From Nemertoderma westbladi (lineage: Eukaryota > Xenacoelomorpha > Nemertodermatida > Nemertodermatidae): a stretch of 64,000 nucleotides of DNA. Positions 1-11,909 of this stretch are shown in pieces; the stretch's first letter is position 1, and each line of letters starts with the position of its first letter. The notes under the pieces were generated by a model. It saw nothing but the letters and a program-made list of their open reading frames with translations. It did no database searches and had not been told where the DNA came from. The stretch lies in NCBI GenBank assembly GCA_032718475.1, contig JAUCBJ010000735.1:1-64000 (forward strand), given 5' to 3'. The translations under genes were made by a program, and so were the position numbers.

Positions 1-60
1 TCTCATAACCTGATTTTGTGATACAGTCGCACAATTTTAATTTGTATCTCATAACTGGGC

Positions 61-90
61 CTCGTGCTGCGCGAAGGCCCCACGAACGTG
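61..90 (+). repeat. 3'-end fragment of Helentron-like repeat
   Basis: The stretch CGTGCTGCGCGAAGGCCCCA is identical to the right-hand ends of the two larger elements at 14047-15315 and 17621-19257. Here only this terminal piece is recognisable and the flanking bases differ. Confidence 0.55.
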
Positions 91-385
91 TATTCACTGG
101 CTGTGATTGACAAGCCAACGTGCCTCAGCAGTTCCTTTCATGAATACCGCAGTTTTTACTTGGCCATTTTGGTAATTTTGGCCGCCAAAATGACCAAGTT
201 AATGTTTATTGGGATTGGGACTGTAGGTATTCTTTCACTTCTGATATTACAGTAGATATAACTGGAGAGACACGTGCAGATAGAGTTACCGGTATGTCGT
301 AATATGTCTGCATTATGTGCTAGCTTATTAAATATACTGGTAAAGATTAATTAGTCCTTCTAATTCATGTTATTTACTTTGTAAT

Positions 386-1365
386 TATTACTGGTGACTT
401 TAACATTGACCTTCTAAAGAGAAAGACTACTACGAACTCTAAACGCTACACGGAACTAGTAAACTCTTACGGTTTCCTACAACTAATTAATCAACCTACT
501 AGAGAATAACTCCTGGTCCGAATCTCTAATAGACCACATTATTACTAATATCACTACATCTACAATCTAAAGCTGGCACATTTAAAAGTAAAGTAGATAC
601 TTCAGATCACCAACCTACGTTCTCAATGTTTCAGAAATATTCCTGTTTTTTTAATCAGCCCAAAAATCATTCTGTTTTGGACTACGCTAAATATAACCAT
701 AACAAATTTCTAGAACAAATCAAATCATCTTCCACGTGGACTTATAACTCTGACGATATACCTAATTTGGTATAATTTGATAAATTCTATCAAAATTTAG
801 AAAATATCTGTTAGAAAATATATAATGCTCCTCTTATGTACCTAAAAAAATGTCCAGGTTCAAAGAAGTTACAATTAAACCCTGGATGACAAATAATCTA
901 CTAAAATCTACAATTAAAAATACTAATTCTCGATGACGGAATAAAAGAAATGCAGAACGCTATAAAACGGAAACAGGAGAAACAGAAATCTAAGTAAATA
1001 ACAAATTGTAATCTTAATCAAACTTTCGACCCAAAGCGACTCCAAAGACAGTCTCTTTACATAAATACGGATATACAACAATACGGATATACAATCATAT
1101 GCGGGTCTCATAACGTCGTGTCACCCCCTAGCTATTGAACAAGGCAGGTATTCTAGAACGCCAAGTGAAAACCGTCTATGCCGATGTGGGGAGATCGAAT
1201 CGGAAGAACACTTCTTGCTATACTGCTCACAATATAACGAATGTAGGAACACCTTCTTGGGTCCAAATAGACCAGTGTTTTCTGAATTTTTCAATTTAAC
1301 GTGTACACCAAAATTTATTTCAGAAATATTAAAAATTAGAAACACAATCCGTACAATACTTACGT
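386..1365 (+). pseudogene. Internally deleted non-LTR retrotransposon relic
   Basis: Plus-strand translation gives the end of an APE-type endonuclease domain: ITGDFNIDLL at about 387-416, a QPTR motif near 500, then after a frameshift SLIDHIITN near 530-560. This is followed by the usual linker to reverse transcriptase (KPWMTNNLLKS near 880). The sequence then jumps to the C-terminal Cys/His region of such elements (about 1128-1360; EQGRY, LCRCG, EEHFLLYC), so the whole reverse transcriptase is missing. Several stops and frameshifts show that it is dead. Clade assignment (CR1/L2/RTE-like) is not certain. Confidence 0.7.
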
Positions 1366-2639
1366 AATCTGGCTAACCCCATCGACCGCACACCGCACCG
1401 TAGACATTAATTAGAAAACTATTTATATAAATATTGCTGTGTTTGTACTGTATATACTGTAGTATAATTGTGACGAACTGTATCCCAGTGTTTACAGTAT
1501 TTATATATTAAGCTCTAATTATTTATTTATTTATAAAGGTCTAATTATCTGACATTAATTATTTACTACTGATAACCGTTATTCTGATAACGTACATGAT
1601 AAATGTAGCTTACAATAATTGTTTTAGGAGGCTATTTAATATACCACGGATGACCGATGGAGAACCAACGAGCATCACTCTGGCCTTTAGTAGTTTTAAA
1701 AAAAAATACCATTATTTGTGCATTTACGGTTTAAATCTATACATACTGTAGTTTATTTTCTAGAGTTGGTAATTCGGTAAACAAAATATTATGTGCAGTG
1801 AACGTAGCAAGTAGATTGGAGATTGAAGGTTCACGCTAAGACAAATGCTAATTTGCAGTAACTGGGCTAGTTAGTTTAAATAGTTATTATTATTACTGTA
1901 ATTATAACATGAATTATGTTCTGTTTGATTTGTGCTCGTATTGTTGTATGTAAATGTTTAGTTTATGTTTGCTACTTTATGTCTGTTTGTTTGTTTAGTT
2001 TATTTTAATATGGAAACCTGTTTTCTGGATTAAAAAGATAATGATAACTACCTTATACCTACACCTATTATAATGGAAATTTGATATATATTATTATATT
2101 AATATTCGCACTAATAGGCCTACTAACTGTCGCTGTTTGTTTGATAAACTTGACTTTTCCGGTATTTATTTATATATTTATTAGGTATTTATTGTGATAT
2201 TTTTACAAACTGATTTTTACGGCATTTATTTATTAGGTTATTATTATTTATTAAATATTCAATCAATAGTTAAATGATTTAATCAATATTAATCGATAAA
2301 TCAATATTAATCGATAAATCAATAGTTCTAATCAAAGCGCTCTAAACCTGGCGTCACTACATAGTAATAAAATCAAACTGCAGTTAGGCCTATTCTAAAA
2401 GATATCAGGAAATTTGTGAAGATATTTCACGAAATTTTGTGATATAAGTTTTTGCCAGTGGCCGATCAAGAACAGAATGGTGTTTGGGGTTGCAAGACCC
2501 CACCATCCGTTAGTCTGCCTACTGTTCTGTTACTAAGTAGCGAAGTTGAGTCACAGTCACCAATCACCATGCCCCTGTTGGACCACCACCACTTGGAGGT
2601 GTCTCATTGGTTCCCCCAAGCTGAACACTAGAATAAAAT
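1366..2639. other. AT-rich non-coding stretch
   Basis: No gene or element is recognised. A short tandem repeat of TCGATAAATCAATATTAA lies near 2290-2325. The rest is low-complexity AT-rich DNA. Confidence 0.5.
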
Positions 2640-2866
2640 CGCCTCCGCTTTGCAGGACATTGCTTTCGCCGTGAGGACCAGCCAGTGCATAATCTTGTAC
2701 TTTGGCAGCCTCATGGAGTGAATAAGCATGGTGGACAGCCCATGACTTTCTTGAGACGCATCTTAAAGGACATTGACCTTGAAGATGCGGATGATCTAGC
2801 AAATGTCATGGGTGATAGGGAGTTGTGGCGGCGCAATTTTGTCGACAAGCCGGCACAGCATTCTTA
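2640..2866 (+). pseudogene. 3' end of a non-LTR retrotransposon ORF
   Basis: A plus-strand frame ends with a tail of the form LxWxPHGxxxxGGxPxTxxxxxLxxDxxLxxxxxLxxxMxDRxxWR, then a stop near 2864. This is the typical last 60 residues of many animal non-LTR retrotransposon polyproteins. Nothing upstream continues the protein cleanly, so it is a 5'-truncated relic. Confidence 0.55.
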
Positions 2867-3082
2867 AAAATGCAGCATGCCGATCCACCATCCCCCCCCC
2901 CACCCAGGGCCAATAAACCAATACCTTTGTTACTTTTAAGGTACTGCAACAAACTCTGCTACCTTTAAGTTTACTATAACTTTGATACTTTTAAGGAACT
3001 GTGTAAGGTTGTTGTTACCTTTAAGTTAACTATAGATTTTTTACTTTTAAGGTACTACATACGGAACGCGATTTTACATCAG

Positions 3083-3244
3083 GCAACGAAATTACCGGCC
3101 GAGAATCAATAGCCTCGAAGCTTAAGATTTTCCGCGATAAAGCCAGAACTGGTGATCCCGGAAAAGCAGACGAAGTTTTTCAGAAGTATCACAAACTAAG
3201 CGAATGGATGATCGAATGGTTTACATATTATACCGTAGAGATTG
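3083..3244 (+). other. Possible orphan exon
   Basis: A 162-bp open stretch is bounded by a good acceptor (TTTTACATCAG, ending at 3082) and a good donor (GTAAGC from 3245). It encodes about 54 hydrophilic residues (starting NEITGRESIASKL, ending WFTYYTVEIG) that I do not recognise. It may be an exon of a host gene extending outside the window, or an exon of a decayed transposon. Confidence 0.3.
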
Positions 3245-3309
3245 GTAAGCATCACCCAAACAGTAAAGCGAACACAATTTTTATTATATAGAGATTGATT
3301 AGCTAACAG

Positions 3310-3407
3310 TAGGTTTGTCCAGTAGGGTCACGTTTGCGTCTCCACCCACTGACATTCACTTGTATTAGGATCGAACCGTGTAGGTTCGTCCATTAGGGTC
3401 ACGTTTG
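3310..3407. repeat. Imperfect direct duplication
   Basis: The 27-mer beginning TAGGTTTGTCCAGTAGGGTC at 3310 recurs with two changes at 3381. The spacer is about 45 bp. No coding content. Confidence 0.5.
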
Positions 3408-3429
3408 GTTTGCCAAACGCTGATACGTT

Positions 3430-4537
3430 CCATGTCATTGACCTCAGCCCTTACTTGCCCATTATGTGAAAAAGTTTTGCACATATGGAGCAAAAGGATC
3501 AAAACGTAACTGTTTGGCCAACCAGTAGCTCTTACCAATCAGTGACGAGCTACGTACGGCCAATCAACATTCAGACGTTCCGATCCTGATTTGCATATGT
3601 CTGGCTATAAAACATGTTAAATATGCAGTTCACATCAGATTCTCAATGGTTTTCTCTCAACCTCCTATACAGTCCACTTCAACCCTGAACGAGAGGTGTC
3701 GAATACCCCACTCATAGAAACCAACGGATCGCATGCATTTCTCCCTCTCAACAGCGCCGTTTCTCACAAGCCATCACCCACACAGTAATGCGAAGACATT
3801 AAAAATATTCGAAAAAAATAAATTTTCGTAATTATCTCTGTAATGTGTATTATATTAGAAAGACATGTTGATCATACAAATTAAATTCTACAACCAAAAC
3901 ATAATTATAAACATTTTATATTAATATAAATCCACCACCGCCCAAAACTAAACTAGGCCCACATAATTTGCACCATAATTATAATTTAAAAAAAAAATTC
4001 ACTTTAAAAAGCGAATAATGTGGTATAATAGGATAGTACAGTTGAAAAGTTTCAAACAAGCATGTTCTAGAATAAAAATAATAATTATTATTATAATAAA
4101 GAAAGTTACATTTGAACAAAAGCAGCGTAAGCATTCTATAAACAGTTTTAAAAATATAAATTATTTAAACTTGTCTAGTATATATTAACCTATAGGCATC
4201 AGACAAGGTACTTACAAACAACAACGTGTTCGTCCAGCATATTATAGTTCATCAGGGAGACTACGCGCAGCACGAGACTGCATATGTACCAAGTTTGGTT
4301 TAATTTACTTTTCATTTCATAATTTAATTAAATAAAGCATAATATTTCACTATTAATTGATTAAAGTTTATTTCATTTGAGTTTTTCATTCCATATTTTA
4401 CTCACTTGCATATCACTTGGTTCGGGTAAATTAAATATTCCCATTCAAATCAGAGCAAAAGACTTTATAAAGTAAATATATAACAGAAATGTCATATTTT
4501 TATCAATTATGGTGAAATATATTTGCCAGGAATTATT
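3430..4537. other. Non-coding, AT-rich
   Basis: No gene or known repeat is seen. It is downstream of PPAT on the minus strand and could include its far 3' flank. Confidence 0.4.
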
Positions 4538-4851
4538 ACAATTCGGTCTCGGACAACTCGGTCCCAAAACATTAATTAATGGGTCAGAGTAAAACGCGGA
4601 TCCGGATCCGGATTCTACATTTAACATTGTCCCCACGGAAGTCGATTTTTTTTACATTTTTAAACTCCCAAAAATAAAACTGTAACCTGTTCTATTGACT
4701 TTAGTTTATTGTTTTGGTTAAAATAACGTGCCACTGTAACCTGCTCCTTTCCCTTAATTGATAATTTTGGAATCCGGATCCGTATCCGCGTTTTACACCT
4801 ACCCTGAATTAATTAATTAATTGAATTAATAAATGTCCGGGACCGAATTGT
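4538..4851. mobile_element. Foldback / long-TIR MITE
   Basis: The two ends are inverted copies of about 80 bp. ACAATTCGGTCTCGGAC starts the left arm at 4538 and its complement ends the right arm at 4851. Both arms carry the G+C-rich tract AAAACGCGGATCCGGATC or a one-base variant. Total length is 314 bp with no ORF, which fits a non-autonomous foldback element. Target duplications are not clear. Confidence 0.6.
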
Positions 4852-5297
4852 CGCTTCCTGTTTGCCAATTATGTTTACCATCTATTTGGTCAGTAAATAA
4901 CGGACTAAATCAAATCAGTTATTATCAATACGAAACATTCATATATCGACAATATTATCTAGGTGTTGGGCATAAAAATATATTAGAATATTGAATCGAA
5001 AAAAAATTAAAATTGTTTGGTTCGACAAATACAACCATTTGTAATACATTATTTGACACAAACAGTTAACTAACAATGTCCGCAGTTAAACTCGAACTAC
5101 AAACATTTAAAAGCGACATCCGATAGAGGGAAGGGGGGCGACTGTAGAGACAAAATTACTTAGGAATTATCCAAAATATAAATTCATTTTAAAGCAAATA
5201 CTAAACTACAACAACCAATTCCTCTAAACCTAATTTAGTTACAATTCATAATTAATTAATTAACTAATTATTTAGCAAATAGATTGTCATTTAACCA

Positions 5298-6041
5298 TCA
5301 CCAACCCATTTCGGCCGCACTCATCTCCCCATCCGGGGTCATTGGATACTCACCGGTCAGACAGGCGGTGCAATGGCCCCCTTTCTGCGGCCCTTCCCCG
5401 AGACCCGCGTCTATAGAGGAGACTAGACCCTCCACGGTGAGATAAACTAACGAATCAGCGCCCATATGTTTGGCCATCGCTGTCTCAGGGTCTACAGAGT
5501 TGGCGATCAACTCTTCTCTAGTCGGGATATTAATTCCCATATAACAGGGAAACTTTAAAGGAGGCGAAGCTATTCTAACGTGAACCTCAGCAGCGCCTTC
5601 TTTCCTTAATAAAATAACTATAGCTGACAAAGTATTCCCTCGAACTATAGAATCATCTATTAACACAATCCTTTTACCTTTAATGTTGTCTCGTAAAGCC
5701 CCGAATTTCTTTAGCACTGCTAACTTTCTCAACCTGTTGCTCGGTTGTATGAATGTCCGACCGATGTATCGATTCTTACAGAGGACTTCGATAAACGGGA
5801 GACCGGTCTCGTACCCGTAACCAATAGCGGCCGAGTTCCCCGACTCAGGGATCGCAGACACTATATCAGCGGGGACCGCAGACTCTCTGGCTAGTTGGCG
5901 GCCGCAACGCCATCTAGCGGTCCATACCATCTGTCCGTCGTATATTGTGTCCGGTCTCGAGAAGTAGACGTACTCGAATATGCAGAAGGCCAGTGATTGG
6001 TCGCCGGAAGGGCGCGGTATTATTGCGGAAGAGTGGACTCC
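5298..6041 (-). CDS. PPAT: PPAT exon 3: PRPP-transferase domain of amidophosphoribosyltransferase
   Basis: Last of three PPAT exons, 744 bp, encoding residues 257-503. The enzyme transfers the glutamine amide nitrogen to PRPP, giving 5-phosphoribosylamine, in the cytosol. This exon carries the phosphoribosyltransferase half: the [10 protein letters not shown] segment, the PRPP-binding motif [10 protein letters not shown] (about residues 384-393), [10 protein letters not shown] and the C-terminal HCTACLTG. The cysteines of these segments correspond to the four [4Fe-4S] ligands of the animal enzyme. The acceptor is CTTATCTGCAG, whose AG is at 6043-6042, and the first codon is in phase 0. The stop is TGA at 5300-5298. 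All catalytic motifs are intact and no frameshift is seen, so the gene appears functional. Protein length is close to the known vertebrate length of about 517. Confidence 0.95.
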   Translation of the reverse strand, partial: GVHSSAIIPRPSGDQSLAFCIFEYVYFSRPDTIYDGQMVWTARWRCGRQLARESAVPADIVSAIPESGNSAAIGYGYETGLPFIEVLCKNRYIGRTFIQPSNRLRKLAVLKKFGALRDNIKGKRIVLIDDSIVRGNTLSAIVILLRKEGAAEVHVRIASPPLKFPCYMGINIPTREELIANSVDPETAMAKHMGADSLVYLTVEGLVSSIDAGLGEGPQKGGHCTACLTGEYPMTPDGEMSAAEMGW

Positions 6042-6392
6042 CTGCAGATAAGGAAGAAAATTCGAGTGTAAATAAGTTGGAATACGAAATGGACCAAATT
6101 AATAATAATTTAATTGAGTTATTTTTCGACGAGAGAGATTTCGACATACCAGTGGCGGAGATCTGTTTTTGTGGATTTTGTGGGGGGTGGACAAAAAGAG
6201 TTTTAATTCATGGTTGTATTCAATGCTATCGAGCAATTTTGTCTGAAATTTAGCTGGGGTCATTTTATATACAAAAAGGTCCAAAAAATTCAGTTTGTGT
6301 GGAATTTCCGCACTAAAAAGGCACCAAAGCATTTTTATCCAAAATTATTTTCCCGCGAAAAAGATTTACAAAATAATTAGAATCACAATAGG

Positions 6393-6470
6393 GAACCCAA
6401 CGGCTGCTCAGCTTATTGGAACAGGCTGCTTCTAGTCTTGGTCTTTTATTTAACTCAATAGGCTTGAAGA
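6393..6470 (+). pseudogene. Small reverse transcriptase fragment
   Basis: The sequence from CCCAACGGCTGCTCAGC onwards is about 80% identical to 45186-45255, which is part of the non-LTR reverse transcriptase just after its FADD active site. Only about 75 bp survive here. Confidence 0.6.
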
Positions 6471-6645
6471 ACCATTAATATTAATTGATAATTATATTTA
6501 ATATATTGGCAAGCAAGTTAGGTAAAAAAAAGAACCTGAATTAGTTTTAGACCTGAGTTAAGTTACCTGAAACAATGGGATTGTGTTCCTTTGCCGTTCT
6601 ATAAGGGGAACGGGTAGTGTCACTGTGTCATTCGGGACGTGGTTG

Positions 6646-7414
6646 TCAGCATTGTGGGGGGAGCCCAAGGATACCACTTCTCCTAAGCTGTCCAAACCTT
6701 GCCAAGGTCCACAAGTCTGGCGTTCCACTCCGTCCTATAACCTCTATGCCTGGCAGCATTTCCCACCCGGTCGTTGGGTTTCTCAGGGCATGTCGGATGT
6801 GCTCCCCGACGGTAAGATATAAACCAACAGTGCTCGGTCTGCCCATCGTCTCTCCAAACTGGAGGTACCGGTACTCCCCGCGGAGAGGAACGTTGATGTC
6901 GTGTTCATAATTGGTGGTAACGACCCCACTGTGAAGTTGAGAGAAGTCAATGCCCTGCATACCAATCTTCAGTTTTCTCTTGAGATGTAAGAACAGGGGC
7001 TGCTTGCCGTTTCTTGATTTGGTTGTGAGTCACGCACTTTCGGTTGCGTGGTACCGGTACCTCAAGCCCACAGATACTGGGCTCGTCCTTAATGCCACTA
7101 CGTGTGCCGCTGAGTCTTAAAAACGCAGTGTAGTTCATGGTATGTTCCATCGTATTTTTAACATCAGTAAGGGTGGGGATGGTTCCCAACTCTATACCGC
7201 TATTGGGGAAACTAGCGATCAGTAGCCCTGAGGATGAGGTACCAGCGGTTGTTCCCCCCCCCCAGGTCATTGGCCCGGTGGATGCTGCAACTGCTGACGA
7301 TTCCAGGCCCATTATCTGTAAATTTTCCCGAGGTCGGGCAACCGATCTGTTTGTGCGAAGGTTAGGTGGTCTCATACCAACGTCGTGCACACGCCCAGCT
7401 CCGATTGTCAGCAC
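6646..7414 (-). pseudogene. Degenerate ORF pair of unknown origin
   Basis: Two overlapping minus-strand frames (7414-6947 and 6960-6646, one frameshift apart) encode about 255 residues together. The first has PRPPN/RPRE-like basic stretches and a G/S/T-rich centre. The second includes LYLTVGEHIRHALRNPTTGW. I do not recognise the family. The base composition is more G+C-rich than the surrounding intron, which suggests an inserted coding sequence, perhaps a transposon or viral structural gene. That is a guess. Confidence 0.3.
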
Positions 7415-7429
7415 AGCACCAGGATGGGA

Positions 7430-7660
7430 CTGCTAAGGATGGTAGACTGTAAGGCAAGACTTGTGCACAACCACATCATGACATACCATGGCGCGCCCAA
7501 TACACGTTGGCTGACTGACTGGCGTAAACTATTTAAACATTTCAAAGTAATTGCACGGCACCCATTGTTGGCTGTTCTGCAAAAGCTTGAAATGTATTAT
7601 ATTCGCAAACGCCGGCCCATTATCAACAAGCAGACACGTGATTGGCAGAAGGAATGGACA
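7430..7660 (+). pseudogene. Possible GIY-YIG-type endonuclease tail (Penelope-like relic)
   Basis: A plus-strand frame reads CKARLVHNHI, then KHFKVIARHP, LLAVLQKLEMYYIRKRRPII and N-K-Q. The layout (Lys/Arg-Leu, His, a later Leu-Glu-x-x-Tyr-Ile and P-x-x-N-x-Q) resembles the end of the GIY-YIG endonuclease of Penelope-like elements. The reading frame runs straight into the minisatellite at about 7670. Only the C-terminal part is visible, so the family call is tentative. Confidence 0.35.
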
Positions 7661-7669
7661 CCATTGACA

Positions 7670-10252
7670 TCAACCTGTCGGTTACTACGGACAATCTCCC
7701 TCGGAAATAAGGACGGACACCAATCTGTCGGATAATACGGACAATCACTCCCGGAAGTACTGACGGAAACAAACCTGTCGGTTAATACGGCCTATCTCTC
7801 CCGGAAGTACTGACGGACACAAACCTGTCGGTTAATACGGACAATCTCTCCCGGAAGTACTGACGGACACAAACCTGTCGGTTAATACGGACAATCTCCC
7901 CCGGGTGTACGGAACGGACGGACACAAACCTGTCGGTTAATACGGACAATCTCTCCCGGAAGTACTGACGGAAACAAACCTGTCGGTTAATACGGCCAAT
8001 CTCTCCCGGAAGTACTGACGGACACAAACCTGTCGGTTAATACGGACAATCTCTCCAGGAAGTACGGACGGACACAAACCTGTCGGTTAATACGGACAAT
8101 CTCTCCCGGAAGTACTGACGGACACAAACCTGTCGGTTAATACGGACAATCTCCCCCGGGTGTACGGAACGGACGGACACAAACCTGTCGGTTAATACGG
8201 ACAATCTCTCCCGGAAGTACTGACGGAAACAAACCTGTCGGTTAATACGGCCAATCTCTCCTGGAAGTACTGACGGACACAAACCTGTCGGTTAATACGG
8301 ACAATCTCAACCGGAAGTACGGAAGGACACAAACCTGTCGGTTAATACGGACAATCTCCCCTGGTTGTACGTAACGACGTTCACAAACCTTTCAGTTAAT
8401 ACGGAGAATCTCTCCCGGAAGTACTGACGGAAACAAACCTGTCGGTTAATACGGCCAATCTCTCCCGGAAGTACTGACGGACACAAACCTGTCGGTTATT
8501 ACGGACAATCTCTCCCGGAAGTACTGACGGACACAAACCTGTCGTTTAATACGGACAGTCTCAACCGGAAGTACGGACGGACACCAACCTGTCGGTTAAT
8601 ACGGACAATCTCTCCCGGAAGTACTGACGGACACAAACCTGTCGGTTAATACGGACAATCACTCCCGGAAGTACTGACGGAAACAAACCTGTCGGTTAAT
8701 ACGGCCAATCTCTCCCGGAAGTACTGACGGATACAAACCTGTCGGTTAATACGGACAATCGCTATCGGAAGTACTGACGGACACAAACCTGTCGGTTAAT
8801 ACGGACAATCTCTCCAGGAAGTACGGACGGACACAAACCTGTCGGTTAATACGGACAATCGCTATCGGAAGTACTGACGGACACAAACCTGTCGGTTAAT
8901 ACGGACAATCACTCCCGGAAGTACTGACGGAAACAAACCTGTCGGTTAATACGGCCAATCTCTCCCGGAAGTACTGACGGACACAAACCTGTCGGTTAAT
9001 ACGGACAATCGCTATCGGAAGTAATGACGGACACAAACCTGTCGGTTAATACGGACAATCTCTCCAGGAAGTACGGACGGACACAAACCTGTCGGTTAAT
9101 ACGGACAATCGCTATCGGAAGTACTGACGGACACAAACCTGTGGGTTAATACGGACAATCTCCCCCGGATGTAAGGAACGGACGGACACAAACCTGTCGG
9201 TTAATACGGACAATCTCAACCGGAAGTACTGACGGACACAAACCTGTCGGTTAATACGGACAATCTCAACCGGAAGTACTGACGGACACAAACCTGTTGG
9301 TTAATACGGACAATCTCAACCGGAAGTACTGACGGACACAAACCTGTCGGTTAATACGGACAATCTCCCCCGGATGTACGGAACGGACGGACACAAACCT
9401 GTCGGTTAATACGGACAATCTCTCCTGGAAGTACTGACGGACACAAACCTGTCGGTTAATACGGACAATCTCTCCCGGAAGTACTGACGGACACAAACCT
9501 GTCGGTTAATACGGACAATCTCTCCCGGAAGTACGGAACGGACGGACACAAACATGTCGGTTAATACGGACAATCTCTCCCGGAAGTACTGACGGACACA
9601 AACCTGTCGGTTAATACGGACAATCTCTCTCGGAAGTACGGACGTTCACAAACCTGTCGGTTAATACGGACAATCTCAACCGGAAGTACGGACGGACACC
9701 AACCTGTCGGTTAATACGGACAATCTCTCCCGGAAGTACTGACGGACACAAACCTGTCGGTTAATACGGACAATCACTCCCGGAAGTACTGACTGACACA
9801 AACCTGTCGGTTAATACGGACAATCTCTCTCGGAAGTACGGACGTTCACAAACCTGTCGGTTAATACGGACAATCTCAACCGGAAGTACGGACGGACACA
9901 AACCTGTCGGTTAATACGGACAATCTCTCCCGGAAGTACTGACGGACACAAACCTGTCGGTTAATACGGACAATCTCTCCCGGAAGTACTGACGGACACA
10001 AACCTGTCGGTTAATACTGACAATCTCTCCCGGAAGTACTGACGGACACAAACCTGTCGGTTAATACGGTCAATCTCTATCGGAAGTACAGACGGACACA
10101 AACCTGTCGGTTAATACGGACAATCTCCCCCGGAAGTACGGAAGGACACCAACCTGTCGGTTAATACGGACAATCTCTCCCGGAAGTACGGACGGACACA
10201 AACCTGTCGGTTAATACGGACAATCTCTCCCGGAAGTACGGAAGGACACCAA
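7670..10252. repeat. PPAT-exon-derived 50-bp minisatellite, block 1
   Basis: About 51 tandem units of 50 bp, with occasional 54-bp units containing GGAACGGACGG. The plus-strand core is CCTGTCGGTTAATACGGACA, then ATCTCTCCCGGAAGTAC. On the minus strand one frame reads VLPGEIVRINRQ followed by GT. That is the same coding sequence and splice donor as the end of PPAT exon 2. In this block the donor copy is mostly CAG|GTTTGT. It was one array with 21492-23880 before the gypsy insertion. Confidence 0.95.
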
Positions 10253-10503
10253 TATTAGATCCAATAATAGAAAATACTAATATCAGTTCACAAAATAATA
10301 ATAATGATTTTATAATTTGTTATTATATATATATATAAACTTGTCAGTCTACTGACTTACAATCATTGAAAGCATACTACCAAGCTTCAGTAATTAACTT
10401 ATTCAGTACTGCAGTAGGTGTTAAGCACCAAATCTTAAAAACTAAAAAAAACATTCTCTTTACCGGTATCAAACTGTCCATACACTAATGTGTATCTCTT
10501 ACA
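10253..10503 (-). repeat. gypsy 3' LTR
   Basis: 251 bp. On the minus strand it begins TGTAAGAGATACAC and ends GGATCTAATA. It differs from the 5' LTR by one base (AAGCACCAAATC here, AAGCACAAAATC there). It is preceded on the coding strand by the G-rich polypurine tract TTTGGGGGTAG, which overlaps the pol stop codon. Confidence 0.93.
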
Positions 10504-11758
10504 CTACCCCCAAACCAGTAGCGGAGCGTCTTGTAGGTTATATGACTTGATTTTAGGACGAAGGTTAAACTTAACAGTTTTCTTTTTTAGTTTCTTATAA
10601 TCGTTTAGTGCTAAATCAAATGCCTTTTTGTATCCCCGAGTTGTTCGGTTATCAATATTTTGTTCAATTGGATTGAAGAGTTTTATATTGTTCTCTGGAA
10701 CAAATCCAATGCGATTAGACCCGTAATAGTGGACAGGAATCTTAGGTATAGATGAGCATTGTTTGTTTTGTAAAGATGGTATTACTAATCCAGGCCACGT
10801 TGGTTATCCATCTTCTTTAGCCATTACAACAAGTCCTGGTTTGAACGTATTTTCGCCGTATTTTCGTGTTGTCATTACAGGTTCTTTGTTGTTTTTCATA
10901 GGTTTGATTTGTAAATGTGAGTTATTTGTAGTTGATTTCTCATCATTGTTTGATTTCTCATCATTGTTTGATTTCTCATCATTGTTTGATTTCTCATCAT
11001 TGTTTTGGATGAAAGCTGGTTTGGTTCGGTCTATCGAAATCTTTTGAGTCCTTCCTTTAATTTCAACTGTTACAGTTTTTTCATCGCGTTCTAGAACAAC
11101 ATATGGACCAGTATATCGATCACTGAGTGAAGATTTGACGCGTTCATTTCTAATCCAAATGTTATTTGCAGTTTCAAGTGATTTTGGGATATGTTTTTTT
11201 ATTGAATTGTCTCTCTGGGGCTCTATAGGAATCCATAGTTTTAAATAAATTATTCATATAGTCAGGAAGACTCTTTTGTTCATTTGTTTCGGTTGGCGCA
11301 AAAAATTGTTTGGGTAGATCGATTGTACCACCATATACCATTTGTGTTGCAGTATATCCATCAGGAGCAATACTATTGCGTAATCCAAGTAATACCATCG
11401 GTAATGTATCAACCCAGGAAGATGTGGTTGCATGACATCGTAGTGAATTTTTCAGAGTTCGATGAAATCTCTCTACAGCGCCATTGCATTGGGGATGATA
11501 GGTTGTAGTTCTTTTTCTATTAATTCCAAGTGAATGCATTAATTCACTCCAAACAGCAGATTCGAATTGACTTCCCCAATCAGTTATTAGTTCTCTTGGA
11601 ACGCCGAATCTTGATATCCAATTAGTAATCATGGCTTTTGCAACTGATTCCGTGCTTATGTTATTTACTGGAATAACTTCAAACCATCTTGTGAAACGAT
11701 CAAGTATTGTAACCTTATATTCGTATCCTCTAGATTGTGGAACTTTACCAACTATGTC
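10504..11758 (-). pseudogene. gypsy integrase core, GPY tail and C-terminal PWWP domain
   Basis: The integrase catalytic core runs from about 11758. The D-D-E residues lie in VDIVG, TDWGSQF and GAVERFHRTLK. After a frameshift in a run of seven T (plus strand, about 11195) comes the SH3-like tail with LSDRYTGPYVVLERD and a DRTKPA motif. Four tandem 18-bp repeats (10933-11004) encode NNDEKS units. Then follows a domain with FKPGLVVMAKEDG, a TAA stop (10806-10804), PTWPGLVI, IPVHYYGSN and GYKKAFDLALNDYKK. This is the pattern of a PWWP domain, with PTWP in place of PWWP. The protein ends at 10504 beside the LTR. The N-terminal side is cut off by the TIR insertion at 11761. One stop and one frameshift make this copy defective. 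Confidence 0.8.
10933..11004 (-). repeat. 18-bp tandem repeat in integrase linker
   Basis: Four copies of TCATTGTTTGATTTCTCA on the plus strand encode an acidic/polar NNDEKS linker between the GPY tail and the PWWP domain. Confidence 0.85.
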
Positions 11759-11909
11759 TACACTGAAAAAAGTAAGTGCCGGTCGATTTTTTAACCATTG
11801 GTTATGGATAGGTACTTGCGGTAGTGATTGGTAAACCGGGGGTTAGTATGGATCATACAAAAATGGCTGGTAGTAACCTCCGGTTACGATATTAAACCGG
11901 CGGTTTAAG

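Noticed and set aside
64-255. 63-codon ORF at the window start
   Set aside because: It overlaps the Helentron-like end fragment and has no recognisable domain.
7670-10252. CRISPR-like regular repeats
   Set aside because: The units are contiguous with no unique spacers, and the sequence is a tandem copy of a PPAT exon end in a eukaryotic intron.
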